This document shows positions 60,518 through 64,000 of a stretch of 64,000 nt of DNA, piece after piece. Origin of the DNA: Chloroflexota bacterium (GTDB lineage: Bacteria > Chloroflexota > Anaerolineae > J102). Each line of letters opens with the position of its first letter. The stretch's first letter is position 1. The stretch spans positions 1 to 64,000 of the forward strand of contig JAADII010000144.1 in NCBI GenBank assembly GCA_013151415.1, in the 5' to 3' direction. Position numbers and translations under genes: made by a program. Below the pieces are notes generated by a model. The model did not search any database. It was given only the letters and a program-made list of their open reading frames with translations, and was not told where the DNA came from.

Positions 60518-61678
60518 ATGACAATGCTGACAGGCATGCGACGGCAGCTACGAAGGGTGCGGCGATTTTTCCTTTCCGATATCCATCCCCCCGCATATTG
60601 CGAAAACGTGGAGGCGTGGTGTAAAGGATATCCCGCCGCTTCTTGTCAGCGCATCTCCGAGGGATATTCTGTGGTTCGTTCATTGCCTCTAGCCCCCGCC
60701 GAGACCGAGGTGCATTGGCTCTTTCATAAACATCAGCGTCATACTTTTCCCGCTCAATACTTGGCCAAAATACCTGACGCCAAACTCGTTGGCGTCAACG
60801 GTCTCATCATTTTGCCCGATGGAACATTCACGGTGGAGCCGGTATACACGTCGGATTTTTTGAAGAGCGATCCAGCGTATCGTCACTATTTCCCTTGGGA
60901 GATCAAGCCTCGTCGCGGGCGCTATTACTCGCTTTTGCTTCGCTCCTGTTGGAGCGGGAATTATTATCATTGGCTTGTTAATGTGTTGCAGAGGTTGTAT
61001 CGCGTTCTTGAGCGTCTACCAGACGATGTAACTTTCATCACCCCTTCGCCTTTGAGACCTTATCAGTTAGAAACCTTGAGGATATTGGGCATTGAGCGCC
61101 GTTTGGCGCCTTTCCGTCCCACCGAGGTGTGGAAGTTCGATGTTTTGTTTTTCTCTCCTCCTGTCGCCTTGTCCGCGCATCATCTGCCCGAAGCCTTGCA
61201 TTGGTTGCGTTCTCGATTGATGCATGCATATTGCATCAGCAACGAGCGCGACAAGCCAGGTCGGCGCTTGTTCATCAGTCGTGAAAAAGCCCAAAATCGT
61301 CGCATCGTCAATATGGATGAGCTCAGGCCTGTGTTGGAGAGGCATGGGTTCGACATCGTTTTGGCCGAAGAACTGAGCTTGAGGGAGCAAATCGAGCTTT
61401 TCGCCAAAGCAAATGCGATCATCGCGCCCCACGGCGCGGGGCTGACCAATATGCTTTTTGCTCGTTCCGACACCGTTATCATAGAGATATTTGGCGATCA
61501 GGCGGTGCATTATGCTTATTGGACTATGAGCGAAGCGTTGGGATATTCGTATTACTACTTGATTGGTAAGAATATTCCCAACGACGCGTATGCAAAGGCG
61601 CCCCGAAAAGAATTTTATTGGGACATCTACGTTCCACCAGAAAAATTGGAGCAAGTCATCAACGAGGCGCTTCGATAA
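60518..61678 (+). CDS. GT61-family glycosyltransferase (DUF563)
   Basis: The 386-residue protein has GT61 landmarks: WSGNYYHWLVNVLQRLYRVL near residue 147, RRLFISREKAQNRRIVNMDE near 250 and APHGAGLTNMLFARSDTVII near 305. The family includes plant xylosyl- and arabinosyltransferases and many bacterial capsular enzymes; donors are UDP-xylose, UDP-GlcNAc or UDP-arabinose. The predicted start ATG 60518 is preferred to a TTG 24 bases upstream. It is followed without gap by the SDR gene, whose ATG shares its A with the stop codon. Confidence 0.85.
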   Translation: MTMLTGMRRQLRRVRRFFLSDIHPPAYCENVEAWCKGYPAASCQRISEGYSVVRSLPLAPAETEVHWLFHKHQRHTFPAQYLAKIPDAKLVGVNGLIILPDGTFTVEPVYTSDFLKSDPAYRHYFPWEIKPRRGRYYSLLLRSCWSGNYYHWLVNVLQRLYRVLERLPDDVTFITPSPLRPYQLETLRILGIERRLAPFRPTEVWKFDVLFFSPPVALSAHHLPEALHWLRSRLMHAYCISNERDKPGRRLFISREKAQNRRIVNMDELRPVLERHGFDIVLAEELSLREQIELFAKANAIIAPHGAGLTNMLFARSDTVIIEIFGDQAVHYAYWTMSEALGYSYYYLIGKNIPNDAYAKAPRKEFYWDIYVPPEKLEQVINEALR

Positions 61679-62493
61679 TGGACACTTTGTTTTCAGTGCA
61701 AGATCAAATCGTCATCATCACTGGCGGCATGGGTCAGTTGGGGCGACAGTTCACCCTGGCCTTGCTCGATCGCGGCGCTCGCGTGGCCGTGTTCGATATG
61801 CGCGTGGACGAGGACTATGTGCGCCAGCGTTTTGGTTCGCGGACCGACGATCCAAATCTTATGTTCCAACAGGTCGATGTCACCGATCGAACATCCATTG
61901 AGCTGGGCCTGGCCGCGGTGGTGGAGCAATGGGATGTTCCTCATGGCCTTATCAACAACGCGGGTCTCGATTCGCCGCCCGACGCGCCAGCCGAGGAAAA
62001 CGGCCCTTTCGAGACTTATCCCGAAGCTTCATTGGATAAGGTGCTGGATGTGAATTTGAAGGGCGTGGTGCTTTGCTGCCAGGTCATCGGCGGGGCCATG
62101 GCGCGGGCCGGTCGCGGCTCCATCATCAACATTAGCTCTATCTATGGTTTGGTCTCACCCGATCAGCGGTTGTATACTTATCGCGCCGCACAGGGCGCGC
62201 CTTTTTTCAAGCCCGTGGCTTATTCCATCTCTAAATCGGGCTTGCTCAATCTCACCCGCTATCTGGCCACCTACTGGGCCGAAAAAGGGGTGCGGGTGAA
62301 CACCCTCACCTTTGGCGGCGTGTTCAATCATCAGGACGAACAATTTTTGGCCAATTACGCTTCTCGCGTCCCCTTGGGGCGCATGGCTCGCGAAGATGAA
62401 TACAACGGCGCGGTTATTTTTTTGCTTTCCGACGCCTCTTCCTATATGACCGGCTCCAATATGATCATTGACGGAGGTTGGACCGCATGGTGA
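61678..62493 (+). CDS. PtmA-like short-chain dehydrogenase
   Basis: The 271-residue SDR has the cofactor motif TGGMGQLG (15-22), NNAG, the catalytic serine region INISSIYG and the tyrosine/lysine pair in YSISKSG. The C-terminal part (YLATYWAEKGVRVNTLTFGG and YMTGSNMIIDGGWTAW) is strikingly like PtmA, an oxidoreductase of the Campylobacter legionaminic-acid pathway. It probably modifies the aminosugar before the NeuB step. The ATG shares a base with the stop of the GT61 gene. Its 3' end overlaps the cytidylyltransferase gene by seven bases. Confidence 0.85.
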   Translation: MDTLFSVQDQIVIITGGMGQLGRQFTLALLDRGARVAVFDMRVDEDYVRQRFGSRTDDPNLMFQQVDVTDRTSIELGLAAVVEQWDVPHGLINNAGLDSPPDAPAEENGPFETYPEASLDKVLDVNLKGVVLCCQVIGGAMARAGRGSIINISSIYGLVSPDQRLYTYRAAQGAPFFKPVAYSISKSGLLNLTRYLATYWAEKGVRVNTLTFGGVFNHQDEQFLANYASRVPLGRMAREDEYNGAVIFLLSDASSYMTGSNMIIDGGWTAW

Positions 62494-63257
62494 AAACACC
62501 CAGCATTGTCGGTCTCATCCCCGCTCGCGCCGGCTCTAAGCGCGTTCGCAACAAGAACGTGCGCCTCCTGGCCGGTCACCCTCTCATGGCCTACACCATT
62601 GCTGCGGCGTTGCAAAGCAACGTGTTCGATGCGGTCATCGTCTCCACCGATTCGGCCCAATATGCCGATATCGCTCGTCATTACGGCGCCGAGGTCCCCT
62701 TTTTACGACCGGCCGAGTTCGCTGGCGATCTATCGCCCGATATCGAATGGGTGGAGTACACATTGAAACGTCTGGTCGACGAAGGCCGGTCGTTCGATTG
62801 CTTTAGTATTTTGCGTCCCACCAGCCCCTTTCGTCAACCAGAAACCATTCAGCGCGCCTGGCGCGAGTTCCTGGCTGAAAAGGGCGTCGATTCCCTGCGC
62901 GCGGTCGAGAAATGTCGCCAACATCCGGGCAAGATGTGGGTGGTGCGCGGCCGGCGCATGACGCCGCTCTTACCCCTCTCGCCGCCCGAACAGCCCTGGC
63001 ACAGCAGCCAATATCAGTCCTTGCCCGTGGTCTATGTGCAAAATGCCAGCCTGGAAATCGCCTGGACTCGGGTCGTATTCGAGGAGCGCACCATTGCCGG
63101 CAATGTGCTCATGCCCTTTTTTACGCAGGGCATGGAGGGGTTCGATATCAACGCGGAGAAGGACTGGTGGTATGCTGAACATCTCCTAACGCGCGGCGAG
63201 GCCCATCTGCCTCGCGTTTCTCAATCTCCTTATGTTTTCCCTTCCCGTTTGGTCTAA
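62487..63257 (+). CDS. neuA: CMP-nonulosonic acid cytidylyltransferase (NeuA/PtmB-like)
   Basis: The 256-residue protein starts with the nucleotide-binding loop LIPARAGSKRVRNKNVRLLAG and carries VIVSTDSAQYADIARHYGAEV, LRPTSPFRQPETI and a closing FFTQGMEGFDINAEKDWWYAE, all typical of acylneuraminate cytidylyltransferases. It would activate the nonulosonic acid as its CMP-sugar for a glycosyltransferase. The start ATG overlaps the SDR gene. Together with the synthase, phosphatase and SDR genes it forms a nearly complete nonulosonate set; the upstream aminosugar dehydratase or aminotransferase genes are not in the window. Confidence 0.88.
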   Translation: MVKTPSIVGLIPARAGSKRVRNKNVRLLAGHPLMAYTIAAALQSNVFDAVIVSTDSAQYADIARHYGAEVPFLRPAEFAGDLSPDIEWVEYTLKRLVDEGRSFDCFSILRPTSPFRQPETIQRAWREFLAEKGVDSLRAVEKCRQHPGKMWVVRGRRMTPLLPLSPPEQPWHSSQYQSLPVVYVQNASLEIAWTRVVFEERTIAGNVLMPFFTQGMEGFDINAEKDWWYAEHLLTRGEAHLPRVSQSPYVFPSRLV

Positions 63258-63288
63258 CTGGGCTTGATGCAATGCGTTTCAGGTGCGT

Positions 63289-64000
63289 ATGATGAAATCT
63301 CACAGTCGGTTCTTTTCCCGCAGTCTTTATTTGGTTGTATTGTTTGCGCCTTTGGTTTTGTCGCTGCTATTTCAGGCCGAGGCGAAGTCGGCCCAATCGG
63401 ACGTCGCTCGCTCTGCTGCACAGACTTACACCTGCCCGGTTAAAGTTATGGCCGTAGGGGACTCGGTGACATACGGTCGGTTGAGTTCGTGGGGGGCGGG
63501 TTTTCGCCATAATTTGAATTATTGGGGCGTCGCCGAGGGGCTGGATATCCAATGGGTCGGTCAGCTCACTTCGCCCGCGCCCAACCATGAAGGCCATCGC
63601 GGGGCCACTATCGAAGATATCCGTTTGAATGTGATCGACACCGCGATGAATAGGTATAAACCCCACGTTATGATTTTGATGATCGGCACCAACAATGTCG
63701 AGGTGGATGCAGATATTGATGCCATGCGCACGGCCATCAATACTTTAGTGAATCGCATCTTGCAAAATGATCCGAATATCCGACTCATTTTGGCTTCCAT
63801 TCCACCGGTTGGGCATCGTGAAAACGAAGATCCGGCCGTTTGGGACGCCAAGAACGTCGTGGCTGGTCTTTACAGCCAAGAGGTGGAGAGGGTGGCCAGG
63901 AATAAGATAGATAACGGCTATAATGTGGTCTTCGTCGATATCTACAACAACCTGGATCGATTCGCGGACCTGGCCGATGGACTGCACCCTAACGACAGCG
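63289..64000 (+). CDS. Secreted SGNH/GDSL-family hydrolase (3' truncated by window edge)
   Basis: The frame starts at an ATG pair at 63289 and is open to the window end (about 237 residues seen). A signal peptide (SLYLVVLFAPLVLSLLF, cleavage near residue 32) is followed by an SGNH domain. Block I is AVGDSVTYGR with the nucleophile serine, block III ILMIGTNNVEV with the asparagine, and block V DGLHPND with the catalytic Asp-His pair. The enzyme is therefore a complete esterase or acetylxylan-like deacetylase active outside the membrane. Its position after glycan genes suggests removal of acetyl groups from the surface polymer, which is inference. The C terminus is missing. Confidence 0.82.
   Translation, partial: MMKSHSRFFSRSLYLVVLFAPLVLSLLFQAEAKSAQSDVARSAAQTYTCPVKVMAVGDSVTYGRLSSWGAGFRHNLNYWGVAEGLDIQWVGQLTSPAPNHEGHRGATIEDIRLNVIDTAMNRYKPHVMILMIGTNNVEVDADIDAMRTAINTLVNRILQNDPNIRLILASIPPVGHRENEDPAVWDAKNVVAGLYSQEVERVARNKIDNGYNVVFVDIYNNLDRFADLADGLHPNDS

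Overview
The window looks like a chromosomal segment of a member of the Chloroflexota, probably Anaerolineae-like. This is inferred from gene content: large TIGR03663-type membrane glycosyltransferases, one fused to an NHL propeller; a MoeA protein with a fused PBP-like domain; many GTG and TTG starts; several genes with a -10 box directly before the start codon; and intergenic spacers full of short tandem repeats that fold on themselves. No rRNA, tRNA, phage, insertion sequence or CRISPR array was seen.

Left part (1-36.4 kb) is mixed housekeeping and accessory content. Two membrane glycosyltransferase-like genes are followed by an Rpn/PD-(D/E)XK gene and an Lgt-like gene that lacks the catalytic residues. 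A molybdopterin block (7.1-11.9 kb) holds a MoeA-PBP fusion broken by a frameshift, an RHH/HNH gene pair and an intact moeA. It is flanked by copies of one dispersed repeat in opposite orientation. An MntA/HepT toxin-antitoxin pair, an EamA transporter, a P-type ATPase homologue without its phosphorylated aspartate, alr, a GHL10-type protein and an MtnA-like isomerase follow. At 21.7-25.7 kb a FadR regulator, with a near-consensus FadR site on its own promoter, heads an operon for an alkyl-DHAP-synthase-like flavoprotein and glycerol-3-phosphate dehydrogenase, which points to ether-lipid synthesis under acyl-CoA control. On the other strand, a sterol-glucosyltransferase-like enzyme, a KstD-like flavoprotein and a DDN-family protein form a possible steroid or triterpenoid module. 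A rare fusion of two ferredoxin-NADP reductases, a pair of small membrane proteins, folD and mutL complete this half.

Right part (36.5-64 kb) is almost one continuous plus-strand surface-glycan locus: a Wzx-type flippase, many glycosyltransferases (GT2, GT4, GT61), GDP-fucose-synthase-like Fcl, a Wzm/Wzt ABC exporter with a Wzt C-terminal domain, a hexapeptide acyltransferase, two Gfo/Idh/MocA dehydrogenases, a methyltransferase, a sulfotransferase, a secreted propeller protein, and a nonulosonic acid set (NeuB-like synthase, KdsC-like phosphatase, PtmA-like SDR, CMP-sugar synthetase). It runs off the window in a secreted SGNH hydrolase. Many genes overlap by a few bases, so translation is probably coupled.

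The most unusual features are (1) several sequence-unrelated intergenic repeat families that share one architecture, 7- or 10-nt tandem units arranged as two complementary arms; (2) the catalytically dead P-type ATPase; (3) the FadR/ether-lipid operon; and (4) the double ferredoxin-NADP reductase fusion.
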